Shown piece by piece: positions 1 to 8,391 of a stretch of DNA of 64,000 bases. A program made the translations under genes and the position numbers. Source of the stretch: Methanobacteriota archaeon (GTDB lineage: Archaea; Methanobacteriota; Methanobacteria; Methanobacteriales; Methanobacteriaceae); the NCBI GenBank assembly GCA_029556335.1, contig JAKQFA010000031.1, positions 1 to 64,000 of the forward strand. Direction: 5' to 3'. The notes under the pieces are model-generated. The model was not told the DNA's origin, searched no databases, and worked only from the letters and a program-made list of their open reading frames with translations. Positions within the stretch are counted from its first letter, which is position 1. Every line of letters begins with the position of its first letter.

Positions 1-360
1 AAAATAGACTCAATAGTCTGGAAATAGAGTGAATATGTTAGTGTTCCGGGTGCCGTCAAATTGGCTTTAAAATAGACTCAATAGTCTGGAAATACTTTGT
101 GGACTGTATCGTGGGGTATATTGTAGGTGGGCTTTAAAATAGACTCAATAGTCTGGAAATGTGGGAGCCTGGTATCATCCTCAAATCTAAGCAATAGCTT
201 TAAAATAGACTCAATAGTCTGGAAATTCTGTAAATTCGTCTTCAGGGCCAAAGTCTTCAGGGAGCTTTAAAATAGACTCAATAGTCTGGAAATCATTTAA
301 ATAATAGTAATATAGTGTCCACGGTTAAGGGCTTTAAAATAGACTCAATAATCTAGATAT
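1..360 (+). CRISPR. CRISPR array, leader-distal end
   Basis: Six 30-bp repeats beginning GCTTTAAAATAGACTCAATA lie at about 1-25 (cut by the window edge), 64-93, 131-160, 197-226, 264-293 and 331-360. They are separated by five unrelated spacers of 36-38 bp. The repeat can fold through AGACT-CAAT-AGTCT. The last copy is degenerate in its 3' third, which is typical of the trailer end, and intact repeats end in GAAAT, so transcription is probably left to right with the leader beyond position 1. No cas genes are in the window, so the type cannot be assigned. Confidence 0.96.
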
Positions 361-505
361 TATATGCAAATTAAAAAAACTTTTAAACTACTAAGTGGGA
401 GTTCAATACAGTACATCTACCACATCCATTTTCCCCATAGAATTATTAACAATTGGGGAGGATATAATCTTCTAGGTAAGTGTTAATGATTGGAGGTGGG
501 AAAAG
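361..505. other. AT-rich spacer between CRISPR and rubredoxin
   Basis: No gene is seen here. The stretch holds the flank of the array and the promoter region of the first rubredoxin. A GGAGGTGGG ribosome binding site at 492-500 precedes the TTG start at 506. Confidence 0.6.
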
Positions 506-664
506 TTGCGAAAATACAAGTGCCGAGTGTGTAACTACATCTACGACCCTGAGTTGGGTGAGCCCCGTACTGACACCCCGCCGGGCACTGCCTTTGAGGA
601 TTTGCCTGACACTTGGAGGTGTCCTAAGTGTGGAGTGCCTGCCTTCAAATTCGACCCCCTGTAA
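506..664 (+). CDS. rubredoxin (copy 1)
   Basis: This 52-residue protein is a one-iron rubredoxin, a small cytoplasmic electron carrier that in anaerobes feeds oxygen- and peroxide-reducing enzymes. The two iron-binding knuckles are visible as CRVC near residue 6 and CPKC near residue 39, with the usual YIYDP and AFEDLPDTWRCP segments. The start is a TTG eight bases after a strong GGAGGTGGG site, which excludes the longer overlapping frames. It is first in a run of three rubredoxins ahead of ferritin, peroxiredoxin and superoxide dismutase. Codons 17-35 are identical at the DNA level to the next gene. Confidence 0.93.
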   Translation: MRKYKCRVCNYIYDPELGEPRTDTPPGTAFEDLPDTWRCPKCGVPAFKFDPL

Positions 665-679
665 CGAGGTGAGAAATAA

Positions 680-841
680 ATGAACAGATACAAATGCAAA
701 ATTTGTGGATACGTCTACGACCCTGTATCGGGTGAGCCCCGTACTGACACCCCGCCGGGCACTGCCTTTGAGGATTTGCCTGACACCTGGTTCTGCCCTA
801 AATGTGGGGCGGGCAAGATACGCTTCATCAAATTGTCGTAG
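680..841 (+). CDS. rubredoxin (copy 2)
   Basis: This is a second rubredoxin of 53 residues, with knuckles CKIC near residue 6 and CPKC near residue 39. The ATG follows a GAGGTGAG site 15 bases after copy 1 stops, so the two are probably co-transcribed. A 57-bp stretch (730-786) is identical to 556-612 in copy 1, including third codon positions, while the flanks have diverged. That pattern points to gene conversion or a very recent partial duplication. The function inferred is electron transfer in oxidative-stress defence. Confidence 0.93.
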   Translation: MNRYKCKICGYVYDPVSGEPRTDTPPGTAFEDLPDTWFCPKCGAGKIRFIKLS

Positions 842-991
842 AGGTAAACCCTGCCATGCACACCCCCTGGTTGTGAAAGCAGGCATAGATGTAGCTTCTT
901 ATCTGCGAGTAACGCCTGGGGGTGGTTTAATAAAAGATTGTGAATGTTGCTTATAAAAAAAATAGTTTATAATAGAAAAAGGAGGAATCCT

Positions 992-1153
992 ATGCAGAAA
1001 TATATTTGCGTTCCCTGTGGATACGTGTACGACCCGGAAAAAGGGGATCCCATGTCTGGAATAGAACCAGGCACAGCCTTTGAGGACTTACCAGATGACT
1101 GGTGCTGTCCCATGTGTGGGGCTGGTAAGGGAATGTTCAAACCCGTGGATTAA
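992..1153 (+). CDS. rubredoxin (copy 3)
   Basis: This is a third rubredoxin of 53 residues. The CVPC and CPMC knuckles and the GTAFEDLPDDW core are clear. The ATG at 992 follows GGAGG at 981-985. A longer frame from 944 is unlikely because it would add a basic, non-conserved N-terminus. The sequence is more diverged from copies 1 and 2 than they are from each other. A TTTATAAT element just upstream may be a promoter of its own. It sits 26 bp before ferritin. Confidence 0.93.
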   Translation: MQKYICVPCGYVYDPEKGDPMSGIEPGTAFEDLPDDWCCPMCGAGKGMFKPVD

Positions 1154-1179
1154 AAAAAAGATAAAAGAGGTGTTTTAGT

Positions 1180-1689
1180 GTGTTAGATGAAAGGATGGAG
1201 GAAGCCCTGAACTACCAACTCAACCGGGAGTTATATTCAGGCTACCTGTACCTGGCCATGGCTGCCTACTTCGATGACCAGGACCTTCCTGGCTTTGCCA
1301 ACTGGATGCGTATCCAGGCCCAGGAGGAACTGAGCCATGCCATGAAATTCTATGACTACCTTGTACGGAGGGGTGGCCGGGCAGTGATGGATGCCATTGA
1401 GGCTCCTGAAAATGAATGGGAATCAGCTGTTGCTGTCTTTGAACAGGTCTACCAGCATGAGCAGATGGTCACTGGACTCATCCATAAACTGGTGGACCTG
1501 GCACTGGAACTATCAGACCATGCCACCAACAACTTCCTGCAGTGGTTCGTGGCCGAACAAGTGGAAGAAGAAGAATCATCCAGCGGCGTCCTGCACAAGG
1601 TTAAAATGGCTAGCCAGTCTAGAAGCGGCCTCTACATGCTGGATCAGGAACTGGGGCAAAGGGTTTTCCATCCCCCGGCAGAGGAGTAG
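1180..1689 (+). CDS. ftn: non-haem ferritin
   Basis: This 169-residue four-helix-bundle ferritin oxidises Fe(II) with O2 or peroxide and stores Fe(III) in a 24-mer cage. The ferroxidase ligands of bacterial FtnA-type ferritins are all in register: E17, E50, H53, E94, Q127 and E130, with the QEELSHAMKFYDYL signature at residues 48-61. The start is a GTG preceded by AGAGGTG. It stands between rubredoxin and peroxiredoxin genes, so it likely withdraws iron during oxygen exposure. No haem-binding motif or C-terminal fusion is seen. Confidence 0.95.
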   Translation: MLDERMEEALNYQLNRELYSGYLYLAMAAYFDDQDLPGFANWMRIQAQEELSHAMKFYDYLVRRGGRAVMDAIEAPENEWESAVAVFEQVYQHEQMVTGLIHKLVDLALELSDHATNNFLQWFVAEQVEEEESSSGVLHKVKMASQSRSGLYMLDQELGQRVFHPPAEE

Positions 1690-1869
1690 CCCAACTCCTT
1701 TCCACCTTTTTTTTTAAAGGGGCATAGAATAATAGATTATTTTTTAGGATCATCCAGGTAGGGTATTGGAAGTGTACATTTGTGGCTAGCTTTCCAGTTT
1801 CAGATCTAGAAATCGAAATGTTAATGATGAATAACATCCAAGATATCTAGTTATAGTAGGTGATTAAAT

Positions 1870-2550
1870 ATGAGTGAAAAAATTTACGAAGTACGCAAGG
1901 TTAAGGACGCCAAGGGGATGCCACTTATAGGTGACGAGTTCCCTAAGATGGAAGTTCATACCACTAATGGGGCGATGAAGCTACCTAATGATATGAAGGG
2001 TAAGTGGTTCATCCTGTTCAGCCACCCCGGTGACTTCACACCAGTGTGCACCACTGAATTTGTGGCCTTCCAGAACCGTAGCAAGGAGTTCCAGGATCTT
2101 AACGTGGAACTGATCGGACTCAGTGTGGACCAGGTGCACAGCCACATCAAATGGATCGACTGGATCAAGGATGAACTGGGCGTGGAGATAACGTTCCCCA
2201 TCATCGCAGACACCGGTGACGTGGCTAACACGCTGGGCATCATACACCCCTCCAAGGGCTCCAACACCGTCCGTGCAGTTTTCATCGTGGACCCCCGGGG
2301 TATTATGAGGGCAATGCTCTACTACCCCCAGGAGCTGGGGCGTAACATAGATGAAGTTCTCAGGATGATCAGGGGCTTCCAGGTCAACGAGGAAAAAGGC
2401 GTAGCTATACCAGCTAACTGGCCTGAAAACGAACTCCTCGGTGAAGGAGTGATCATTCCTCCAGCTGCTGATGTGGAAACTGCCCGTAAAAGGATGGCCG
2501 AGCACAAATGCTACGATTGGTGGTTCTGCTACATACCCGAAGAAAAATAA
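1870..2550 (+). CDS. peroxiredoxin (archaeal Prx6-type, 2-Cys)
   Basis: This 226-residue thiol peroxidase reduces hydrogen peroxide and organic peroxides in the cytoplasm. The peroxidatic cysteine is C60 in SHPGDFTPVCTTE. Two C-terminal cysteines, C214 and C220 in the CYDWWFC motif, match the resolving region of the archaeal Prx6-like thioredoxin peroxidases, which form large ring assemblies. The ATG follows a TAGGTGAT site. It is 15-24 bp upstream of the superoxide dismutase, probably in one operon. Confidence 0.95.
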   Translation: MSEKIYEVRKVKDAKGMPLIGDEFPKMEVHTTNGAMKLPNDMKGKWFILFSHPGDFTPVCTTEFVAFQNRSKEFQDLNVELIGLSVDQVHSHIKWIDWIKDELGVEITFPIIADTGDVANTLGIIHPSKGSNTVRAVFIVDPRGIMRAMLYYPQELGRNIDEVLRMIRGFQVNEEKGVAIPANWPENELLGEGVIIPPAADVETARKRMAEHKCYDWWFCYIPEEK

Positions 2551-2574
2551 TCTGTCCCCAGGGAGATGTTAGCA

Positions 2575-3174
2575 ATGACCAAGAAGATGTACGAATTACC
2601 AGCCCTCCCATACGACTACGGGGCCCTGGCACCTCACATCGGTGAGGAACAACTGAAGATACACCACCAGAAACACCACCAAGCCTACGTGGATGGAGCG
2701 AATGCTCTATTAGAGAAATTTGACAGCCGTCCTCTTGAATTCGATATCAAGGCCGTGGCCAAGGAACTGTCCTTCCATGTGGGTGGCTTCGCATTGCACA
2801 AACTATTCTGGGAGAACATGGGCCCTGCTGCTGAATGCGGAGGGGAACCCACCGGCACCATAGCCAAATACATCGAAGAAGACTTTGGAGATTTCCAACG
2901 ATTTAAACAGGAGTTCTCCCAGGCAGCCATCGGCACCGAAGGCTCAGGGTGGGCAGTGTTAACTCGCTGTTTTTTAACTGATCGACTGTTCATCATGCAG
3001 GTGGAGAAGCACAACATCAACGTCATCCCCAAATTCCCGGTGCTCATGGTACTTGACGTGTGGGAACACGCATACTACCTGGATTACAAGAATGTACGCC
3101 CAGACTACGTGGCTGCCTTCTGGAACATCGTAAACTGGGATGTGGTGAACCAGCGCCTGGAAGACACCCTTTAG
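2575..3174 (+). CDS. sodB: iron superoxide dismutase
   Basis: This enzyme of about 199 residues converts superoxide to O2 and H2O2, supplying the peroxide that the upstream peroxiredoxin removes. The metal ligands of the Fe/Mn family are visible: the first His in IHHQKHHQAYV, the His in GGFALHKLFW, and the Asp and second His in VLDVWEHAYYLDY. The start chosen is the second ATG, nine bases after GGGAG. The ATG at 2566 directly abuts that site and is less likely. The sequence resembles the Fe form, but metal choice cannot be proved from sequence. Confidence 0.94.
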   Translation: MTKKMYELPALPYDYGALAPHIGEEQLKIHHQKHHQAYVDGANALLEKFDSRPLEFDIKAVAKELSFHVGGFALHKLFWENMGPAAECGGEPTGTIAKYIEEDFGDFQRFKQEFSQAAIGTEGSGWAVLTRCFLTDRLFIMQVEKHNINVIPKFPVLMVLDVWEHAYYLDYKNVRPDYVAAFWNIVNWDVVNQRLEDTL

Positions 3175-3216
3175 ATCCCCACCCCTTAGATCTGAGGGTC
3201 TTGGTAGGAGAGGAAA

Positions 3217-3250
3217 GGGGATAGAACCCCCCCTTTTTTATTATTTTTTT
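3217..3250 (+). terminator. transcription terminator after superoxide dismutase
   Basis: GGGG-ATAGAA-CCCC is followed by two T-runs (3234-3239 and 3243-3250). Archaeal termination depends mainly on such T-rich tracts. Confidence 0.6.
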
Positions 3251-3378
3251 TGGCCAACTAGTTTCAGGAAAGGGGTCCACCCTATCATTTTTTATTCTAC
3301 AAGGAAAAGAATAGTAACCGGCAGCTTATATTTAGATGAGTGTGCAATGATTTTTACAATTATTATGAGGTTATGCTG

Positions 3379-4680
3379 ATGATATGGAATGAAGAAGCCG
3401 AGTGCATGGCACCAGGGGAGAAGACTAAACTGCAACTGGAGAAACTGCAGGAAGTGGTAGAACGGGCCTACAACAACGTACCCTACTACCAGAAACGCTT
3501 CAATGAAGCGGGAATAGGGCCTGAAGATATAGAGACACTATCCGACCTGGAGAAGATACCCTTCACCACCAAGGCCGACCTCCGGGATGCCTACCCCTTC
3601 GGCATGTTCGCAGTACCACCCGATGACATCGTAGAGGTGCACACCTCCTCCGGGACCACTGGCAAGCCCACGGTATCCGGCTACACCAGGGAGGATATCC
3701 GGATCTGGAGTGAAGTAATGGCCCGTGCCCTCACCATGGCTGGTGCTGATAAAAAGGATGTTATACAGAACTGTTATGGATACGGACTCTTCACCGGTGG
3801 GTTGGGCATACATTACGGCACCCAGAATGTGGGGGCCACTGTTATTCCCATCTCAGCTGGCAACACCCAGCGCCAAGTAGAGATCCTGAAGGACTTCCAG
3901 AGTAGCATCATTACCTGCACCCCCTCCTATGCCCTGTACCTGGCCGAGGTCCTGGAGAAGGAGGGTATAACAGGGGAGGATCTCAACTTGAAGGCCGGTG
4001 TATTCGGGGCGGAGATGTGGACCGAGGAGATGAGGGAGGAGATTGAGCGGCGCCTGCACTTGGATGCCCTTAACATCTACGGCCTCACCGAGATCATCGG
4101 ACCAGGAGTGGCCCAGGAGTGCATGGATAAGAGTGGATTGCACATCTTCGATGACCACTTCTACCCAGAGATCATTGACCCCCAGACCCTGAAAACCCTC
4201 CCCGAGGGAGAGAAGGGTGAACTGGTCCTGACCACCCTTACCAGGGAGGGTATGCCCATCCTGCGCTTCCGCACCCGGGATATCACTTCCCTGCAGAGTG
4301 GTGAATGTCCCTGCGGCCGCAGCCTGGTGAAGATGGACCGCATAACAGGTAGGAGTGATGATATGCTTAAGATCAGGGGGGTTATCGTGTTTCCCTCCCA
4401 GATCGAACGGGCCCTCCTGAAGATCCCGGGACTGGAACCCCACTACCAGATCATTGTAACCCGGCCCCAGCACCTGGATGAACTGGAGGTGCATGTGGAG
4501 GCCTCCCCGGCCCTGTTCTCTGATGAGGTGAAGCACGTGGAGAAGGCCAAGGAAATGATCCAGAAACGTATCCATGACGAGATTGGACTGCGGGTTAACG
4601 TTAACCTGGTGGAACCAGAGAGCATTCCCCGTAGCGAGGGCAAGGCAGTGAGAGTTGTTGATAAACGAAAATTTGACTAA
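3379..4680 (+). CDS. paaK: phenylacetate-CoA ligase-like acyl-CoA synthetase
   Basis: This 433-residue member of the adenylate-forming family activates aryl acids (phenylacetate, indoleacetate and related) to CoA thioesters with ATP. The phosphate loop SSGTTGKP is near residues 90-97, and the A5 motif YGLTE is near 234-238. The GRSDDMLKIRG motif marks the hinge to the C-terminal lid. In methanogens such enzymes usually pair with indolepyruvate oxidoreductases and an ACT protein, and the ACT gene is directly downstream. The start at 3379 (MIWNEE) lies eight bases after GAGG. A TATA element (CTTATATTT, about 3325-3333) lies upstream. The physiological acid is not determined. Confidence 0.92.
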   Translation: MIWNEEAECMAPGEKTKLQLEKLQEVVERAYNNVPYYQKRFNEAGIGPEDIETLSDLEKIPFTTKADLRDAYPFGMFAVPPDDIVEVHTSSGTTGKPTVSGYTREDIRIWSEVMARALTMAGADKKDVIQNCYGYGLFTGGLGIHYGTQNVGATVIPISAGNTQRQVEILKDFQSSIITCTPSYALYLAEVLEKEGITGEDLNLKAGVFGAEMWTEEMREEIERRLHLDALNIYGLTEIIGPGVAQECMDKSGLHIFDDHFYPEIIDPQTLKTLPEGEKGELVLTTLTREGMPILRFRTRDITSLQSGECPCGRSLVKMDRITGRSDDMLKIRGVIVFPSQIERALLKIPGLEPHYQIIVTRPQHLDELEVHVEASPALFSDEVKHVEKAKEMIQKRIHDEIGLRVNVNLVEPESIPRSEGKAVRVVDKRKFD

Positions 4681-4708
4681 AAAATTGATAATTGGTAAGG
4701 GGATGTGG

Positions 4709-5140
4709 ATGAAACTCAAACAGATATCAGTGTTTTTGGAAAACCGGAAGGGAAGACTGTGGAAGGCCATGAATGTACTGGCTACAGCGGATATTAACAT
4801 CCGGGCCTTGTCCATTGCCGACACCTCCGAGTTCGGAATCCTGCGCATGATCGTGCCTGACCCGGAGAAGGCCCAGAGGGTGCTGGAGAAGAATCACTTC
4901 GTGGTGAAGGTCAACCAGGTCATTGCCGTGGAGGTGCCTGATGAACCAGGGGGGCTGGATCACATCCTGGGGGTTCTGACCCAGGCTGATATTAACGTAG
5001 AATACCTCTACGCCTTTGTAGAGAAAAATGAGGAAAAGGCCATTGTAGTGATCCGTACCGAGGATGTGGACGCGGGTATACAGGCCCTGGAAGCAGCACA
5101 GGTAACTATTCTCTCTGCAGATGAGGTTTACAAGATATAA
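4709..5140 (+). CDS. tandem ACT-domain protein
   Basis: This protein of about 143 residues is made of two ACT modules (roughly residues 3-70 and 72-143), the amino-acid-sensing fold. The first begins MKLKQISVFLENRKGRL, and the second holds VAVEVPDEPGGLDHILGVL. Its gene starts 28 bp after the paaK-like gene, a pairing common in archaea and anaerobic bacteria. The inference is that it senses an aromatic or branched amino acid and modulates that pathway. There is no catalytic domain. The ATG at 4709 was chosen for its spacing from AAGGGG; an ATG at 4703 is the alternative. Confidence 0.88.
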   Translation: MKLKQISVFLENRKGRLWKAMNVLATADINIRALSIADTSEFGILRMIVPDPEKAQRVLEKNHFVVKVNQVIAVEVPDEPGGLDHILGVLTQADINVEYLYAFVEKNEEKAIVVIRTEDVDAGIQALEAAQVTILSADEVYKI

Positions 5141-5181
5141 GGTGAGTAATAAGTTACTAGTGTGCGTAGAAAAAAAATGTA

Positions 5182-5240
5182 GGGGGTATATAGGGATTTA
5201 TTTTTTAAAGACCCCCCATGTACCCATATTATTATTTTTT
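5182..5240. terminator. convergent terminator region
   Basis: GGGGGT (5182-5187) can pair with ACCCCC (5211-5216). T-rich tracts occur in both orientations (5198-5206 and 5221-5240). It separates the converging ACT gene and the zinc-ribbon/SHOCT gene. Confidence 0.55.
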
Positions 5241-6123
5241 ATATGAGGGAGAGGTACTTCTTTTTTATCTCCTCAAACTCTTCCTGGGATATGGCTCCTA
5301 TATCCAAAAGTTCTTTGGCTTTTTTAATCTTATCAACTGGATCAACCTGGATTTCACCAGTTAAAGCTGCATCTTCGGCAACTCCTTCAGGGGTCTTACC
5401 TCGGGGTAGATCTGGTTCTTCCATTGGCGCTTCTGCTGCTTTTTCTTCCAGGACCATCTTATCAGGGCTAGATGCACCCTGCAGTTCAGGACCAGCCCCC
5501 TCATCCTGGCTAGTTTCTTCAACTGACACCTGCTCTTCTTCTGCAGCCGGGTATGGTTCAGTTTCCACCGGCCCGGTGCTGGTGTCTAGGGTGGGGGCCT
5601 GTTTGGGTGAGAGGCTTCTTTTGGGGGGTTTTTCCTGGTCTGCTTCTTCATCCATGAGTTCTGTCACCGATGGGAACTTAGCTTCTGATGGCTTTTCCTT
5701 GGCTGCTTCTTCATCTGGCACCCGATCCAGGAGCGAAGCAGTGGATTTGACTTCTTCTACTGGTCCTAGTTTATGGCCGCACACCACACAGAACTTGGCC
5801 TGGGGCTTGTTCTGGTGTTTGCAGTTGGGGCAGGTCTGGTAGTCCGTACCCTCCATCCCGGAGAGGGGTAAGGCATCCTTGGTTTCTGCTGGCTTCTTCT
5901 CATCTGCCACCTCCTGGTCCTGCATCTTTGCCCCGCAATTTATGCAGAACTTGGAGTCAGGTGGGTTCTCCGCTCCACAGGATCCGCAGCTAAGGGTTCT
6001 GGTTTTAACTGGTCTTCGGGATGTGGCGGGACGACGCGGTGTAGGTTGTTCCTTTTTAGCCTCGGGCTTTATTCCTCTTCTGCGGTTTTCGAGCATTTTT
6101 TTTATCTCTTCATTGGAAACCAT
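5239..6123 (-). CDS. zinc-ribbon protein with C-terminal SHOCT domain
   Basis: This 294-residue protein has a basic N-terminus (about 1-40) and a first double-CxxC zinc ribbon at 46-66 (CGSCGAENPPDSKFCINCG). A second ribbon lies near 97-118 (CPNCKHQNKPQAKFCVVCG). A long acidic, low-complexity Glu/Pro/Ser linker follows. The C-terminal short helical SHOCT-type module (about 262-294) contains IKKAKELLDIGAISQEEFEEIKKKYL. No catalytic motif or membrane segment is seen. Such proteins are thought to be scaffolds or oligomerisation factors. RBS GGAGAGTGA precedes the ATG. Function unknown. Confidence 0.85.
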   Translation of the reverse strand: MVSNEEIKKMLENRRRGIKPEAKKEQPTPRRPATSRRPVKTRTLSCGSCGAENPPDSKFCINCGAKMQDQEVADEKKPAETKDALPLSGMEGTDYQTCPNCKHQNKPQAKFCVVCGHKLGPVEEVKSTASLLDRVPDEEAAKEKPSEAKFPSVTELMDEEADQEKPPKRSLSPKQAPTLDTSTGPVETEPYPAAEEEQVSVEETSQDEGAGPELQGASSPDKMVLEEKAAEAPMEEPDLPRGKTPEGVAEDAALTGEIQVDPVDKIKKAKELLDIGAISQEEFEEIKKKYLSLI

Positions 6124-6200
6124 AAGTTCACTCTCCTTTTTGAATAAAAATTGATTCTCTATGATGATTTAATGCATACTTTTGTGGGGTACTTGTTTAT

Positions 6201-6974
6201 CTATTTTGAGGTCCCCCTGTGATCTGCTAAAAAAAACTGGTTCAGGGTACCTAAACAGCCCTTCCTGATGGCCTCCTTCACTAGTTTGGCAGCCCTGGGG
6301 AGGGCCTCCTCCAGTGCCAATCCCCGGGAGAGGTAGGCAGTTACCGCCGCGGAGTAGGTGCATCCGCTGCCATGGGTGTGGCTGCTTTTTATAAGTTCTC
6401 CTTTAATAATCTGAACTCTGCCATTGTAGAAGATGTCATGGCCATGGAGGTGTCCACCTGTAACCACCACTGGCACCAGTCGGCCGATCTCCTTTGCAGC
6501 TTGGATGGCGTCCTCCTCATCCATGATTCGGATCCCTGATAATTCCTGGGCTTCCTGGAGGTTGGGGGTGACCAGCACTGCCTGGGGGAGCAGATACTTT
6601 TTAAGGGCCCGGCTCATCCCCTTCTGGGAGAGCATTCCACCGGATCCAGCCACCATCACCGGGTCCACCACCACATCCAACTGGTATTCCTCCAACTTCC
6701 GGGCCACCAACTTCACCATCTCTGGTGAGTGGAGCATCCCGGTCTTGGCGTAATGGATGGGGTACTCTTCCATTACCAGGTCCAACTGTTTTTCCACAAA
6801 ATCCAGGGACACCTCCTCCACTCCTGCCACCCGCTTCACATTCTGGGCAGTGAGGGCAGTGATGACTGCGGTGCCGTAGACCTCCAGGGAGTGGAAGGTC
6901 TTGACATCGGCCAGTACACCTGCACCCCCGGAGGGGTCGAAGCCAGCAACAGACAGGGCTAGGGGGGGATTCAT
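6201..6974 (-). CDS. thiD: hydroxymethylpyrimidine/phosphomethylpyrimidine kinase
   Basis: ThiD phosphorylates HMP and then HMP-phosphate with ATP, giving HMP-PP for thiamine synthesis. The 257-residue length is normal for the stand-alone enzyme. The N-terminal substrate signature AGFDPSGGAGVLADVKTF and the ribokinase-family C-terminal motif HGSGCTYSAAVTAYL, carrying the catalytic Cys/Gly anion hole, are present. It is the last gene of an apparent minus-strand operon, 21 bp after cofC, with GGTGA before the ATG. No fused ThiE or ThiN domain is present, unlike some archaeal ThiDN proteins. Confidence 0.95.
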   Translation of the reverse strand: MNPPLALSVAGFDPSGGAGVLADVKTFHSLEVYGTAVITALTAQNVKRVAGVEEVSLDFVEKQLDLVMEEYPIHYAKTGMLHSPEMVKLVARKLEEYQLDVVVDPVMVAGSGGMLSQKGMSRALKKYLLPQAVLVTPNLQEAQELSGIRIMDEEDAIQAAKEIGRLVPVVVTGGHLHGHDIFYNGRVQIIKGELIKSSHTHGSGCTYSAAVTAYLSRGLALEEALPRAAKLVKEAIRKGCLGTLNQFFLADHRGTSK

Positions 6975-6995
6975 ACTTTTTTCACCTACTATTAT

Positions 6996-7688
6996 TCAAT
7001 CATTAACTTGGTTTTTTTGGGGTTTTTTCACCCGTAAACGTTCCATTCCCCGGTGGAAGTGCACCTCTAGTCCCAGGCTCTCCAGGTACTTCTGGGTATG
7101 TGTTCCCTCACCATGGAGCAGTATCTCCCCCAGGTCCTCGGCGGTGTTCACATCCAGGGAGAGGTAGAAGGAATCAAAAACCTCGTGGGTGTAACCAGCT
7201 TTCCGGGCTTCCTCAAGGTGCACGAAGAAGCTGCAGTCGCCGAAGCTCATCTTAAAGCCACTGGTGGGGCATAGGAGGGCGTTGGTTCCTCCACCCTTGG
7301 AGGGGGCTATGACCACTTGGTACTCCTCGGCCATGGCCAAGAGGCCCCTGACCAGTCCCTCACTGAGGAGGGGTACATCGGAGGGTACTATGATGACCTG
7401 GTCACCCCGGGGCTGGTACCATTCCAGGGCCTGGGTTAAGGCTCCGTTTAGATCCGTCTCTCCCTCTTCCTTTAAACAGTGAACATCAAGGGGGTGAAGG
7501 TAGTTTAGCACCTCTCCATCAGAGCTTATCACCACCACCATATCCACCACATTCTGCAGGGCCAGGATCACATCCTGTAGCATGGCCTTCAGGAGTCCCT
7601 CCCTCTCAGATGGGGATAGGGATGGTGAAAGCCGGGTTTTGGCATGTGAAAAACGTGAAACTGGTATTATAGCAGCAGTTTTCTTCAT
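6996..7688 (-). CDS. cofC: 2-phospho-L-lactate guanylyltransferase (F420 biosynthesis)
   Basis: CofC joins GTP to 2-phospholactate (or phosphoenolpyruvate), giving the guanylated precursor that CofD transfers to Fo in coenzyme F420 synthesis. The 230-residue protein begins AAIIPVSRFSHAKTRLSPSLS, the nucleotidyltransferase start. It also has VIIVPSDVPLL near residue 98, PSKGGGTNALL near 133, and SLDVNTAEDLGEILLHG near the end. F420 is the main hydride carrier of methanogens, which fits the inferred organism. The gene lies 10 bp after the upstream secreted-protein gene and 21 bp before thiD. Confidence 0.95.
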   Translation of the reverse strand: MKKTAAIIPVSRFSHAKTRLSPSLSPSEREGLLKAMLQDVILALQNVVDMVVVISSDGEVLNYLHPLDVHCLKEEGETDLNGALTQALEWYQPRGDQVIIVPSDVPLLSEGLVRGLLAMAEEYQVVIAPSKGGGTNALLCPTSGFKMSFGDCSFFVHLEEARKAGYTHEVFDSFYLSLDVNTAEDLGEILLHGEGTHTQKYLESLGLEVHFHRGMERLRVKKPQKNQVND

Positions 7689-7698
7689 ATTTTATCCC

Positions 7699-8379
7699 CT
7701 AGGTTCCTAGAAACTCTTTAAACCAGTTTCCAAGGCCTTCCAGCCATCTGGTGAGTCCGTCCCGCTGGTCTGCCAGGCTGGGCAGGGACTCGTTGCTGAG
7801 TTTGAACTGGGAGCTGAGATCCTCCCGGGCCGTGGAGAGGTCCTGTCGCAACTGGTAGTAGGATGATTTACTGGTTTTAACCATTGCTGCAGCCTCACCA
7901 GTGTAGGGGTCCACTTCCCCTCCGGTCTTCAGGCTCCAGATCTTAAGCTGGGCTTGCCTGGCGCTGGCAGCATCGGTGGGAGTTGAGGACTGGATGATGA
8001 ATAGTACCATGGGATTAGCAGCCTGATTGGCTTTTAAACTACTCCCAGGGGTGGCTTTCTGTGCAGGTTCAGTGCAGTAGGCCTGGACAGTGCCGTTGCT
8101 ACCAGGGGAGATGGTCATGTTCTCAGCCACCACCAGGTCCTGGGAGTCTGGACTTTCCAATAGCTGGCCCTGGTTCACCCTCACAGCCTGGGTTCCATTG
8201 TTGGTAATGGTCACTGTATGGGGCACGGTCCCTGCAGCGGTGTTCTGGATAACCCAGGCTGTGCCCTGGGACTGGGCCTTTTCCAGGTCCACACTACCCA
8301 GGGAGGCGAAGTTGATGGCCCCCATGGCCACTGCGAACACCACCACCAGCAGTACCAATATCATGGCCCTGATGTTCAT
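7699..8379 (-). CDS. membrane-anchored extracytoplasmic protein, function unknown
   Basis: This protein of about 226 residues has one N-terminal hydrophobic segment (about 7-27, AMILVLLVVVFAVAMGAINF) and a long extracytoplasmic part. An early stretch (VTITNNGTQAVRVNQG) looks like an Ig-like beta fold. The C-terminal third is helical (YYQLRQDLSTAREDLSSQF). No enzyme motif is seen. The ATG at 8379 lies eight bases after GGAGG; a GTG six bases earlier is possible. It sits tightly between proS and cofC, so it is co-transcribed with housekeeping genes, but its role is not recognised. Confidence 0.8.
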   Translation of the reverse strand: MNIRAMILVLLVVVFAVAMGAINFASLGSVDLEKAQSQGTAWVIQNTAAGTVPHTVTITNNGTQAVRVNQGQLLESPDSQDLVVAENMTISPGSNGTVQAYCTEPAQKATPGSSLKANQAANPMVLFIIQSSTPTDAASARQAQLKIWSLKTGGEVDPYTGEAAAMVKTSKSSYYQLRQDLSTAREDLSSQFKLSNESLPSLADQRDGLTRWLEGLGNWFKEFLGT

Positions 8380-8391
8380 CTCCACATCCTC

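Noticed and set aside
480..956. Longer overlapping frames across the first two rubredoxins
   Set aside because: They run out of phase with the rubredoxin reading frames, whose cysteine motifs and RBS positions are clear. The near-identical pieces seen in them come from the duplicated rubredoxin DNA.
3853..4848. 331-residue minus-strand open frame opposite the paaK-like gene
   Set aside because: It is a shadow of the high-confidence acyl-CoA ligase and ACT genes. It has no family features and a composition typical of antisense frames in GC-rich codons.
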